A stretch of DNA of 64,000 nucleotides from Acidisphaera sp. L21 (GTDB lineage Bacteria > Pseudomonadota > Alphaproteobacteria > Acetobacterales > Acetobacteraceae). The DNA is taken from assembly GCF_009765685.1 (NCBI RefSeq), contig NZ_LMUY01000114.1:34021-98020 (forward strand). The letters are read 5' to 3'. A program made the position numbers and the translations under genes. Each line of letters opens with the position of its first letter. Within the stretch, counting starts at the first letter, position 1. Of the stretch, positions 9,511-18,359 are shown one piece after another. The notes under the pieces are model-generated. The model was not told the origin of the DNA, did no database searches, and worked only from the letters and a program-made list of their open reading frames with translations.

Positions 9511-10878
9511 CTATTTCAGGAAAAGCTGTGCGAGGGTCCTGACCGATACGCTTCCACCGGCTAGCACCATGGCCATGGCTTCTGCCGTGTTGGACGCCCC
9601 GATCACGGGCTCGGAAAGAGACTGAAACTTGTCTCGCAGTGCGTCTGGCCGCATCGGCTTGTCGCGGGAGCCAGTCGATGTGATTTGAGTTTGGCGAAAC
9701 TCGCGACCATCCTTCAGTCGCAACACGACTTCGGCTGGCCAGTTCTTGGGGAAATGCACGTCTAGGGCTGGGTCGTGAATGAGGTTGGTGCGCGACTTGA
9801 GATCCTGCACATCCTGCCCGTTCATCCTGTCACCTTCGCCTTGCGCCAGGCCAAACCGGCCGTCGATCGCCGCGGTGGCAATCACCGACCGGCAGTCGAT
9901 ATTTTGCGTCGGATTTCCATCCACGATCGAGGCGGCGTTTGGCGGCATGTGCACGTCGATGCCCTCCAGGTTGGCCGCCACGACGCCGTGCTCTTTCATC
10001 AATTCCAGCAGTGCATCCAGCGCTGCATGCATGGGCCGGCCGGCAGCATAGGACTTCTTTGCCGAATTCCAGATCTCGTAAACGGACCCAAGCCCGTTCA
10101 CCCAACTGGGATCATTGTCTTGACCGGTGAACGTGTGAACCACGTTGCGTGGCCCGGCAAAGACGGCGACCGGCCCTCGAAAGCCGTGCCGCGCCAATAG
10201 CGCGGCCGTGATGCCGTTGCGCGCGCCCATGCCCATGTGAAATGATTTGGAGTTGTGATGGGACTCAGTATGCCAGGCAAGCGTGCCGGACGCTTGGCTC
10301 GCCGTCAGTCCCAGGCTTGCATAGACCTGGTCCGCAGACGATCCCAGCAACCTGGCCGCCGCGGCAGCACAGCCGAAGCCGGATACGACGGCGGTGAGAT
10401 GGAAGCCGCGCCCAACCAGCCGTGGCATATCGATGCCCACACCGAAATGCCCCGACAGTTCGTAGCCGACCAGCGTCGCATCCAGCACCTGGTCCATGGT
10501 TGAACCGACGTGCTGTCCCAGCGCAAGGGCCGCGGCACACACCGTTGCGCCAATATGTTGTTGGCTTGGCAAATGCACCTCATCCAGTTCAAGACCGTGT
10601 CCAAGCGTCCCCCAGACGATGGCGCCGGTTTGAACGTCGACGCGCTTGTCGGTTCCGGGAACGATGACGTTACCAGGTGCGGCAAAGCTCGGTATCGCCC
10701 CGTATAACGCCTTGCCAACATCATGATGCGTGGATGCCAGCATGACCCCGAGCGAATCGAGCAACACGTAGGCCGCAGCCTCCTTCAACGCCGGCGTCAT
10801 GGACGCAGCAGAGAAGCCAGAAATCCAACGTGCCACGGTTTCGGTCGGCGCGCGATCGGCCTCGGTCAGTTCGTACAT
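9511..10878 (-). CDS. MmgE/PrpD family protein (2-methylcitrate dehydratase-like)
   Basis: Member of the family that includes 2-methylcitrate dehydratase PrpD, cis-aconitate decarboxylase and other dehydratases or isomerases, 455 aa from the ATG at 10878. An upstream TTG at 10905 is also in frame, but the ATG has a purine-rich AAAGAGAG site before it. Recognisable features are VWGTLGHGLELDEVHLPS near residues 90-105, the long helical N-terminal domain (VLLDSLGVML) and KSFHMGMGARNG near residue 215. The family has no cofactor. It is the last gene of the minus-strand run that contains a CoA-transferase and an acyl-CoA dehydrogenase, so an organic-acid substrate is likely. The exact reaction is unknown. 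Confidence 0.88.
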   Translation of the reverse strand: MYELTEADRAPTETVARWISGFSAASMTPALKEAAAYVLLDSLGVMLASTHHDVGKALYGAIPSFAAPGNVIVPGTDKRVDVQTGAIVWGTLGHGLELDEVHLPSQQHIGATVCAAALALGQHVGSTMDQVLDATLVGYELSGHFGVGIDMPRLVGRGFHLTAVVSGFGCAAAAARLLGSSADQVYASLGLTASQASGTLAWHTESHHNSKSFHMGMGARNGITAALLARHGFRGPVAVFAGPRNVVHTFTGQDNDPSWVNGLGSVYEIWNSAKKSYAAGRPMHAALDALLELMKEHGVVAANLEGIDVHMPPNAASIVDGNPTQNIDCRSVIATAAIDGRFGLAQGEGDRMNGQDVQDLKSRTNLIHDPALDVHFPKNWPAEVVLRLKDGREFRQTQITSTGSRDKPMRPDALRDKFQSLSEPVIGASNTAEAMAMVLAGGSVSVRTLAQLFLK

Positions 10879-10942
10879 AGCATCTCTCTTTCTAGGGGGC
10901 GCCAAGAGCCCATTGCTCTCGGCCAGTGGACCTCATGAGCGG

Positions 10943-11995
10943 CTAAAACCCGGTGATCTGGTTCCAGAGTTTCACGAACTTCGCGTGGTTGGCGGGCGAG
11001 CCGTAATCTTCCATGTCGGTGGGCAAGATGATCTTGAACTTCGACGTATCGGGCAGCCCGGGAATGTGGGCGTCGGGCCGGGCCGAGGACGCGCCCTGGA
11101 TGGTGTTCCAACTCTCCTGCCCCTCTTTGGACAGCAGAAAGTCGACATAGGCCTTGGCCGCATTCGGCCGCTTGGTCGGCGCGATGATGCCAACCACCTC
11201 GCTGAAGGCGGGCGTGCCCTCCGGCGGGAACACCATCTTCATCGGGACCTTCTGCCGCTGGGCGCGGACGAATTGCACCGTGTTGACCCGGCCGCCCATT
11301 TTGAGGTTGCCGGAGGTGATGTCATCGGCGAGTTGCGTCGACGAGGCGTAGGAGCGCGGCTTCTGTACCGCAAGACGATCCCAATAATCGGCCGGCACCA
11401 AATTCTTCACCAGATACCACCATGCGTATTGGCCACCTGCAGCGGCGTTCTGAAACCCCAACTGATTTTTCCAGCGGGGATCGAGTAGGTCGAGCCAGGT
11501 CTTGGGTGCCGACGCATCATCCACGTAGCGGGGATCGTACATGATCGGCCCGATATTGATGTAGTAGGTCGTCCAATAGCCCGTGGGCTCACTGCGATAC
11601 TGCGGCGCGTACGCTGCGATCTCCGGCGACTCGTAGCGGAGCAGATGGCCTTGCTTGCGCAATTGCTCCATCAGCCCGGCGTCGGAGGCGTCGAACACGT
11701 CGACCTCCGTGGCGCCTGCGCGCAATTGCGTCATCAGCTTTGGCAGCGCCACGCCAGGCAGCAAATGCTGCTGAACCGCCTCTATCCCGGTTTTGGCCTT
11801 GAAGGCATTCAGAAACTGGACAACGTCCGATTCCTGGTCGGCATGCCAGATCACCAGCGGCCCTTCCCTGCGCGCCGCCTCGAGGTCCGGCGCATCGGAC
11901 GGGGCGGCAACGGCGACAAGCGGCAGTCCCAGGGCGGCAGCCCCTAGCAATATCGCGCGCCGGCTTATCTCGGGTCCAGAAATCGACGGCTCCAT
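10943..11995 (-). CDS. ABC transporter periplasmic binding protein (family 1, iron/organic-acid type), first copy
   Basis: Secreted ligand-binding protein of 350 aa. The N-terminus has an RR motif and a hydrophobic stretch (SRRAILLGAAALGLPLVAVAA), consistent with a Tat-type or Sec signal ending near residue 30. The mature part begins with ARREGPLVIWHADQESDV, as in AfuA/FbpA-like proteins. AGGAGG precedes the ATG. It is clearly related to the 14926-15984 product: shared blocks include HADQESDVV, LRYESPEI, MYDPRYV, FQNAAAG and FPPEGTPA. The two copies flank one permease-ATPase pair. There is no obvious iron-binding tyrosine pair, so the ligand may be organic. Confidence 0.9.
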   Translation of the reverse strand: MEPSISGPEISRRAILLGAAALGLPLVAVAAPSDAPDLEAARREGPLVIWHADQESDVVQFLNAFKAKTGIEAVQQHLLPGVALPKLMTQLRAGATEVDVFDASDAGLMEQLRKQGHLLRYESPEIAAYAPQYRSEPTGYWTTYYINIGPIMYDPRYVDDASAPKTWLDLLDPRWKNQLGFQNAAAGGQYAWWYLVKNLVPADYWDRLAVQKPRSYASSTQLADDITSGNLKMGGRVNTVQFVRAQRQKVPMKMVFPPEGTPAFSEVVGIIAPTKRPNAAKAYVDFLLSKEGQESWNTIQGASSARPDAHIPGLPDTSKFKIILPTDMEDYGSPANHAKFVKLWNQITGF

Positions 11996-12056
11996 GATGG
12001 CCTCCTTTTATTGCTCTTGGACTTGCGTCATCCGCAAACCTAGGTTTTCGTGCACG

Positions 12057-13193
12057 TCACGCCGCCACACCCGCGACACCGGCCGTGGCAACGTTGCGGA
12101 GCAGCACGGCGCGGGAAGGCGGAATGTGCAGCCAGATCGCCTCGCCTTCATCGAATAGATCGGTCGGAAAGGCATGAATGTTCAATGTCCCGCCGGGCCA
12201 CTCCACCGTGTAGACGACAAGGTCCCCCAGCAGCGCCCGCCGCTTGACCTGGGCCGGCCATTGATTGACCAGCTCCGCCCGCTCGGTCCGCGCCATTTGC
12301 GGATACACCGGCCGCACTGCCACGGATTGTGGCCCAGCGATGCACGCCGCCCGCGGTGTCGTGCAGGTGAGCATCGCACGCCCGATCTGGACAATGGTCG
12401 GCTGGCCCGATGCGGTGGCCGCGACAGTGCCGGTCAAGATATTCGCGCCACCGATGAAATCGGCCACGAAGCGGGTTTGCGGGCGGTCGTAGATCTCGAG
12501 CGGGGCACCCTCCTGCTCAATCTCCCCTTCCCGCATAATGATCACGCGGTCGGATAAGGCCATGGCCTCTTCTTGATCATGCGTCACATAGATGGTGGTA
12601 AGTCCGAACCGCTGTTGTAGGTCCTTGAGCTCGGTTCGCATCCGAACCCGCAGCCGCGCGTCGAGGTTTGAAAGGGGCTCGTCTAACAACACTGCCTTTG
12701 GTCGAAACGCATAGGCACGGGCCAATGCCACGCGCTGTTGCTGCCCGCCGCTGAGCGAGGTAGCGGGGCGGTCGATGAATTCGCCCATGCCAACGCTGTC
12801 CAGCGCCTGCGCGACACGTTGGCGTAGGTCCGTCCCGCGTAGCTTTTGCATCCGCAGACCGTATGCGACGTTCTCCATCACCGTCATGTGCGGCCAGATC
12901 GCATAGGACTGGAACACCATGGACAGCCGCCGCTTCTCCGGTGGCAGATTGATCCGCCGGCTGGCGGAAAACACGGTCTGCCCGTCGATGATGATTTCAC
13001 CCTGCAGCGGCGTTTCCAACCCGGCGATGTTGCGCAAGACCGTCGACTTGCCGCACCCGGATGGCCCCAGCAGCGACAGATGGGATCCGGGTGCGACCTG
13101 CAGGCTCAGGCCTTTGACTGCGATCTTGCCGCCATACCCGGCGACCAAGTTGCGCACTTCGATGAAAGGTTCGGCGTGGATCATCGTGTCCAT
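12057..13193 (-). CDS. ABC transporter ATP-binding protein (PotA/FbpC type with TOBE domain)
   Basis: ATPase of the importer, 378 aa. Walker A is GPSGCGKST near residue 44, the signature motif is LSGGQQQRVALARAYA, Walker B is AVLLDEPLSNLDARL and the switch histidine is in YVTHDQEEAMALSDR. The C-terminal 130 residues form the TOBE regulatory region seen in PotA, FbpC and MalK proteins. The frame is open far upstream, inside the permease gene, but the ATG at 13193 overlaps the permease stop by one base and starts a canonical N-terminus (EPFIEVRNLVAGYGG). It serves the fused permease at 13193-14950. Confidence 0.94.
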   Translation of the reverse strand: MDTMIHAEPFIEVRNLVAGYGGKIAVKGLSLQVAPGSHLSLLGPSGCGKSTVLRNIAGLETPLQGEIIIDGQTVFSASRRINLPPEKRRLSMVFQSYAIWPHMTVMENVAYGLRMQKLRGTDLRQRVAQALDSVGMGEFIDRPATSLSGGQQQRVALARAYAFRPKAVLLDEPLSNLDARLRVRMRTELKDLQQRFGLTTIYVTHDQEEAMALSDRVIIMREGEIEQEGAPLEIYDRPQTRFVADFIGGANILTGTVAATASGQPTIVQIGRAMLTCTTPRAACIAGPQSVAVRPVYPQMARTERAELVNQWPAQVKRRALLGDLVVYTVEWPGGTLNIHAFPTDLFDEGEAIWLHIPPSRAVLLRNVATAGVAGVAA

Positions 13194-14950
13194 CAGGGCG
13201 TTCCTTTTGGAACGGCGGTTTCGCCGTCGTTGCGGCCGCCGCCGACCTTGCGCACGAGAACCATTGCCAGCAGCACGATCAAGCTTTGCGTGACCACCAA
13301 TGCGCTGACATGCGGCAATCCGCCTGATTCCCAAAAATTCAGGATCGCTGGCCCCAGCACCTGGGTGCCGCTGCCAGCCAGGAAGATCGAAGCGCTCACC
13401 TCGCCGATCGACACCATGAATAGCAACGTCCACGTCACCAACAACCCGCCACGAAGCAGCGGGACCGTGATGGTCCATGCCGCCCGTATACGCCCTGCGC
13501 CGTAGAGCCGCGCCGCTTCCGCCAGGCTGGCGTCCAATTGCACCACCACGCCCGCCATGCTGCGATAGGCGAGTGGCATGAACGCCACGACATACCCAAG
13601 CAGCACCGGGATGAGCGTTCCATACAGGTGGCCCGGTAAAATCAGCACCATCCACAGAAACCCGAAGCCGAAGATGAGCCGCGGAAAGGATTGCGGCAGC
13701 ATGATCAATTGTTCCAGCAAACCGATGCCACGCCCACCGGAGCGATGGACCACTAGCGCCAGAACTGCGGCCAGAACCATGCCGATCGTACCCGTTCCGA
13801 CGCCGAGCATGAGGGAGTTCTCGATCGCGGTTCGCGTGGTTGGAAAGTCGACGATGACGTATTTGAAATTCTGCAGCGTCCAATTGGCCGGTGAAAGGCT
13901 CAGCACGCTGCTTGTCTGCAGCGATGCGATGATCAGCACACCCAGCGGCAGCACGAGCGCGACCAGGATGTACAGGATCTCGAACCCGAATAGCAGCGGT
14001 GTCCAGCCTCGCATATTGATCCTACGGGGCCGATAGCTCTTGCCGGAAACGACGACATAGGACCGTCCTCTCAAGGCGCGTGAATAGAGCAGCACCGCAA
14101 GTGCAGTGATGAGGATCAACAAGATACCGAGTGCGCTTGCCAGGGGGTAATTCGGCGGGTAGCCCTGGAACAGGATGAAGATCGCCGTCGTCACGACGTA
14201 GAAACGGGAGTTGGCGCCAAGGATGGCGGGGATCGCGAACGAGCCCATCATGGACGTGAACAGGAACAAAGCCGCGCTCAGAATCGCCGGAAGCATGAGC
14301 GGCAGCGTAATCCGCAGCGCGGTGCGCAAGGTCGGGGCCCCCATGACGGACGAACACTCTTCCAGCGAGGGGTCCATTCGCTGCATCGCTGCCCCAATCA
14401 TCAAAACCGCAACTGGCGCTTCGAAAATGGCCATTACGAAGATGATGCCGGCCATGCTGGACGTGTCGATGAACGGACCGGACAAACCCGTCACCGCCGA
14501 TAGGATTTTGTTGATGAGACCGCCTTGTGGTGATCCCAACGTGTTCCAGGCAAGCGCCCCGACAAGCGGGCCGAGTGGATAGGGAACGGTAACTAATATT
14601 TCGAACAAGCGTGAGCCGGGCACGGTCGTGCGATGCAGTATCCAGGCAAGGACGACGCCGATCAGGGTGGCCAAAATGGTGCCGCCGGCGGATACCGCGA
14701 GCGTGTGACCGATCCAGTCCAGATGATCCGCGACTTCGATGATATGGTCGAAGCCGAACTGCGTCGCCGGTATATCCTCGGGGTCGCCGACATTGAAGGC
14801 GCTCTGGACAATCAGCAACAACGGAAAGGCCAAGGGCGCGGCAACGACCACGCAGAGGATCGCAACCTCCGGCCGGATGCCCAGGCCAAATTTCCAGCGG
14901 CGGGGCGGCGCCCCTGCCGCCAGAGCTATAGCCCCGTGATCTTGTTCCAC
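13193..14950 (-). CDS. Fused two-domain ABC permease (FbpB/AfuB type)
   Basis: Inner-membrane channel of 585 aa made of two permease domains in one chain, as in iron(III)-type and phosphonate-like importers. About twelve hydrophobic segments are visible. The N-terminal half carries an EAA-type loop near DPSLEECSSVMGAPTLRTALRITLP, the C-terminal half a second at DASLAEAARLYGAGRIRAAW. The start used is GTG at 14950, overlapping the end of the upstream binding-protein gene by 25 nt. GGAG lies 11 nt before it. The product would work with the ATPase immediately downstream and either of the two flanking binding proteins. Confidence 0.92.
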   Translation of the reverse strand: MEQDHGAIALAAGAPPRRWKFGLGIRPEVAILCVVVAAPLAFPLLLIVQSAFNVGDPEDIPATQFGFDHIIEVADHLDWIGHTLAVSAGGTILATLIGVVLAWILHRTTVPGSRLFEILVTVPYPLGPLVGALAWNTLGSPQGGLINKILSAVTGLSGPFIDTSSMAGIIFVMAIFEAPVAVLMIGAAMQRMDPSLEECSSVMGAPTLRTALRITLPLMLPAILSAALFLFTSMMGSFAIPAILGANSRFYVVTTAIFILFQGYPPNYPLASALGILLILITALAVLLYSRALRGRSYVVVSGKSYRPRRINMRGWTPLLFGFEILYILVALVLPLGVLIIASLQTSSVLSLSPANWTLQNFKYVIVDFPTTRTAIENSLMLGVGTGTIGMVLAAVLALVVHRSGGRGIGLLEQLIMLPQSFPRLIFGFGFLWMVLILPGHLYGTLIPVLLGYVVAFMPLAYRSMAGVVVQLDASLAEAARLYGAGRIRAAWTITVPLLRGGLLVTWTLLFMVSIGEVSASIFLAGSGTQVLGPAILNFWESGGLPHVSALVVTQSLIVLLAMVLVRKVGGGRNDGETAVPKGTP

Positions 14951-15984
14951 AGGGATACAAACTCCGAATGACGGGTTGTCGAGCGATAATCCGAGAAGTC
15001 GGTGGGGGCGAGGATTTTGATATTGTTCAATGACGGAACGTCGGCGATCTCCAAATCACCCCGGACAGAGTTGGAGCCCTGGATCCGGTTCCAAACCTCC
15101 TGCCCTTCCCGGGAAAGCAGATAGTCCACGTAGACTTTCGCCGCGTTCGGCCGCTTGGTGCCTGCAATGATTCCGGTGACTTGGCCTTGTGCGGGCGTTC
15201 CCTCGGGGGGGAAGATCATGCGAATGTCTTGGTTGAGACGTCTTGCCTTCACGTATTGATAGCTGCTGACCTTTCCGCCGATCTTCAAGCCGCCGCTCTG
15301 CATCTCCGTCAAAATCTGGGTCGACGAGGAGTAGGCCCGGGGCTTCTGCGCAGCCAGTTTCGTCCAGAAGTCTTTTGGCATCACCGTTCGCAGCAGGTAC
15401 CACCAATTATACTGCGTCCCCGCGGCGGCGTTCTGGAAGCCGACCTGCCCAACCCAGCGCGGATGCAGCAGGTCTTCATAGGTCTTTGGCGCATCGGCTT
15501 CGCTGACGTAGCGAGGGTCGTACATCATAGGGCCGATATTGATGAAATACGTCGTCCACCAGCCTGGTTCGGCACTCCGCCACTTCGTCTCGTAGGCGCC
15601 GATCTCCGGGCTTTCATACCGCATCAGCATGCCGCGCTCACGCAGCACATCCATCAGCCCCGGATCGGAGTTGTCATACACGTCGACATCGCTACCGCCC
15701 GCGCGTATCTGCGCCGCCAGCTTCGGCATGGCCTCGCCCGGCAAGGCTCGGGTCTGCGAAGACTGGATCCCCGTCTTGGCAGTGAATGCCTGCAGAAAAC
15801 TGACGACGTCGCTTTCCTGATCGGCATGCATCACCATCAGCGTGCCCTCCTTACGGGCGGCGGCCAGGTCTGGGGTGTCGGTGGCCGCAAGCGCGGGTGA
15901 CGGCAACACGGCAGGCAGGGTGATACCGAGGCCCAAGCCTGCCAGAACGTGGCGACGTTTCACGCCGCTCTTCTCCCGTTCCAT
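14926..15984 (-). CDS. ABC transporter periplasmic binding protein, second copy
   Basis: 352 aa, a paralogue of the 10943-11995 product over its whole length (both end in a LWN.ITG. motif). The signal region VKRRHVLAGLGLGITLPAVLP carries an RR pair and a hydrophobic core. The mature protein starts near TDTPDLAAARKEGTLMVMHA. A strong GGAGGAGG site precedes the ATG. Being immediately upstream of, and overlapping, the permease gene, it is the primary binding protein. The second copy may widen ligand range. That both use the same permease is inferred from position. Confidence 0.91.
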   Translation of the reverse strand: MEREKSGVKRRHVLAGLGLGITLPAVLPSPALAATDTPDLAAARKEGTLMVMHADQESDVVSFLQAFTAKTGIQSSQTRALPGEAMPKLAAQIRAGGSDVDVYDNSDPGLMDVLRERGMLMRYESPEIGAYETKWRSAEPGWWTTYFINIGPMMYDPRYVSEADAPKTYEDLLHPRWVGQVGFQNAAAGTQYNWWYLLRTVMPKDFWTKLAAQKPRAYSSSTQILTEMQSGGLKIGGKVSSYQYVKARRLNQDIRMIFPPEGTPAQGQVTGIIAGTKRPNAAKVYVDYLLSREGQEVWNRIQGSNSVRGDLEIADVPSLNNIKILAPTDFSDYRSTTRHSEFVSLWNKITGL

Positions 15985-16024
15985 ATCGATCCTCCTCCAT
16001 TCTTCTTGTTAGTTTGAAGCTATG

Positions 16025-17170
16025 TTAGGCGAAGGCGCTCAACCCCGTCAGCGTGCGGCCAATGATCAATTGGTTGATTTGGCTGGTGCCATCCGGAATA
16101 GTCAGCATACGTGCATTGCGAAAATGCCGTTCGACTGGAAACGCCTTGCTGATGCCGAATGCACCGTGAATCTGGATCGCTTGGGACGTGATGAACTCCG
16201 CCGCCTCGGTGGCGAACAGCTTCGCCATCGCGGCCTCCTGGTCGCACCTGGCGCCGTTGCTCATCAGCCACAACGCGCGGTAGACCAGTAACCGCGCCGC
16301 CGCCAGTTTGGTCGCCATCTGCGCCAACATCGACTGGACCAATTGGTGCCCGGCGATCGGCTTGCCGAACTGCACACGGTCGCCTGCGTAAGTGATGCTG
16401 GCATCCATGGCCGCCTGTGCAATGCCAAGGGCGATGGTGGAAACGAAGCACCGTGAGCGCTCGAACCCCTTCATCGTCTCGCGCAGTCCGCGGCCCGGTT
16501 CACCAAGGATGAACTCCTCTCCGACCCAGATGTCCGGCAGTTCGATCTGCCCCAAGGGCCAGGCATTCAGCCCGAGCTTGGGGATCTCCTGCGTGCGGAA
16601 ACCGTGCTGCTGTCGGTCCAGCAGGAACAATGTCAGCCCGTCCGCCTCGGTCCGCGCCAACACGATGACGAGGTCGGCAATGGCGGCATTGGACGTCCAC
16701 ATTTTCTCGCCGCGAATGCGATAGCCCTTGCCATCGCGAACGGCGCGGGTGGTGACTGCGCGCGCGTCGGAGCCCACGCCGGGTTCGCTGATCGCGGAAC
16801 AGCCGATCAGGTCACCGGACACCATCCCCGGCAAATAGCGCTCCTTGAGTGCCGCCGAGCCAGCCTGCTGCAGCTTCAACGCTGCGCCCTCTGCAACCCA
16901 TGCAACGCCAGCAAGATCGGGTGACCATCTCGCCAATTCCTCGAACAGCAACCCGCTGGACAGGAAGTCTAGCCCGGCACCGCCATCAGCTTCTGGCACC
17001 CAGCCATTGCCGACGCCGAACGCCATGCTGCGTTGCAGCAGATCGTGCGCGACCATTTTCGGATACGCGGCATCCTGATGCTCGCGGGCGATGGGCGCGA
17101 TGTCGCGTTCGACCGCACGGCGCCATCCGTCTACCGCCAGGCGTTGGTCGTCGGTGGGGGCGAAGTCCAT
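16025..17170 (-). CDS. Acyl-CoA dehydrogenase
   Basis: FAD-dependent enzyme that introduces a 2,3 double bond in an acyl-CoA, 381 aa, standard size. The three-domain layout is clear: N-terminal helices, a middle beta domain with CSAISEPGVGSDA and GEKMWTSNA, and a C-terminal helical domain. At the position of the usual catalytic glutamate the sequence is IPDGTSQIN, so Asp360 stands in for Glu. This substitution is common in carnitine/branched-chain-like subgroups and may mean different acyl specificity. It lies 3 nt downstream of the CoA-transferase gene, which would supply the CoA ester. Confidence 0.94.
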   Translation of the reverse strand: MDFAPTDDQRLAVDGWRRAVERDIAPIAREHQDAAYPKMVAHDLLQRSMAFGVGNGWVPEADGGAGLDFLSSGLLFEELARWSPDLAGVAWVAEGAALKLQQAGSAALKERYLPGMVSGDLIGCSAISEPGVGSDARAVTTRAVRDGKGYRIRGEKMWTSNAAIADLVIVLARTEADGLTLFLLDRQQHGFRTQEIPKLGLNAWPLGQIELPDIWVGEEFILGEPGRGLRETMKGFERSRCFVSTIALGIAQAAMDASITYAGDRVQFGKPIAGHQLVQSMLAQMATKLAAARLLVYRALWLMSNGARCDQEAAMAKLFATEAAEFITSQAIQIHGAFGISKAFPVERHFRNARMLTIPDGTSQINQLIIGRTLTGLSAFA

Positions 17171-17173
17171 CGG

Positions 17174-18343
17174 TCAGCCTAGGGCCGAAGGATCGTCGCC
17201 CAGCCAATCGCGCAACACAGCCTGCGTGTGCTCCCCCAGCAGCGGTGGCGCGGTCCAGCCTTCCGTGATGTCGAAGCTGCCGTATTTCACCGCCGGGCCA
17301 ATGGTCGGCAAATCGCCATAGGTAGGATGCCGCAGGGTCTGCAACATGCCGCGATGCAGCGCCTGCGGGTGGGCAAACACCTGCGCCATGTTATTCACTG
17401 GCGAGGCTGGAACCCCGGCCGCCGACAGCCGCGCCAGCAGATCCTCGACCTTGAGGCTGGCGAGGATACCATCCAGTATCTCGTACAGCGCGTCCCGGTT
17501 CTCGTTGCGGGCGGACATAGTGGCGAAGCGCGGGTCGGTCCCAATATCCTCGCGACCCAGCACGCGCAAGAACGCTTCGTAGACCTTCGGATGCCCGGCG
17601 CCGATGACGATCCAGCCGTCCGCGGCCTGGAACGCTTTGTAAGGCACCATCGTGCTATGCTCGGAGCCCCATTTGCCGCGGTTCACCCCGGTGACGAGGT
17701 ATTCCATCGCCGCGTCCATCAGATAGGTGATCTGGCCCTCGAACAGGCTGGTCTCGATCAGTTGGCCGCGCCCGGTCCGCTCCCGCACGAACAAGGCGGT
17801 CATGATGGCGCCCATCGCATATTGGCCGCACACCAGGTCGAAAGCGGAGGTGCCCAGTTTGATAGGGGCGCCGGATCGCTCGCCCGTCAGGCTCATGTAG
17901 CCGCCTTCGGCCTGAATGGTGAGGTCGAAGGCACCGACATCCTTGCTGGGTCCATCCCGCCCCATGCCGGACATGGATGCGTAGACGAGCCTGGGGCGTT
18001 CGGCGGCCAAGGCCTCGTAGCCCAAGCCCAGGCGCTCCATCACGCCGGGCCGGAAGTTTTCCACGATGACGTCGGCCTTGGCCGCCAGGCGTTGGATCGT
18101 GCCCTGGTCCTGTGCCGCCTTCAGATCCAGGACGATGGAGCGCTTGTTCCGATTAGCGGCCAGGAAGCCGAAGCTATTGTCGGCATGGAAGGGTGGTCCC
18201 TGGCGGCGGATGGCGTCGCCCTCCGGGCTTTCCACCTTCACCACATCAGCACCGAGATCGCCGAGCAGCATCGTGCAGAATGGTCCGGCATAAAGCCGGG
18301 TGAAATCCAGCACACGAAGGCCCGCAAGCGGTTTGTCGGTCAT
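17174..18343 (-). CDS. CaiB/BaiF family (class III) CoA-transferase
   Basis: Transfers CoA to a carboxylic acid through a covalent aspartyl-CoA ester, 389 aa. Family marks are LAGLRVLDFTRLYAGPFC at the N-terminus, LGDLGADVVKVESPEGD, FLAANRNKRSIVLDLK near residues 65-85, and VENFRPGVMERLGLGYEAL. The catalytic aspartate is expected in GAFDLTIQAEGG near residue 140. The start is the ATG at 18343, giving MTDKPLAG. The frame is open further upstream, but that part overlaps the flavoprotein gene and does not match the family. It probably activates the acid brought in by the operon's ABC importer. Confidence 0.94.
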   Translation of the reverse strand: MTDKPLAGLRVLDFTRLYAGPFCTMLLGDLGADVVKVESPEGDAIRRQGPPFHADNSFGFLAANRNKRSIVLDLKAAQDQGTIQRLAAKADVIVENFRPGVMERLGLGYEALAAERPRLVYASMSGMGRDGPSKDVGAFDLTIQAEGGYMSLTGERSGAPIKLGTSAFDLVCGQYAMGAIMTALFVRERTGRGQLIETSLFEGQITYLMDAAMEYLVTGVNRGKWGSEHSTMVPYKAFQAADGWIVIGAGHPKVYEAFLRVLGREDIGTDPRFATMSARNENRDALYEILDGILASLKVEDLLARLSAAGVPASPVNNMAQVFAHPQALHRGMLQTLRHPTYGDLPTIGPAVKYGSFDITEGWTAPPLLGEHTQAVLRDWLGDDPSALG

Positions 18344-18359
18344 GGCGCACTCACCTGGG

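Noticed and set aside
13194-13883. Upstream extension of the ABC ATPase gene by 230 codons
   Set aside because: It lies inside the permease gene and encodes nothing related to ATPases; the ATG at 13193 gives the family N-terminus.
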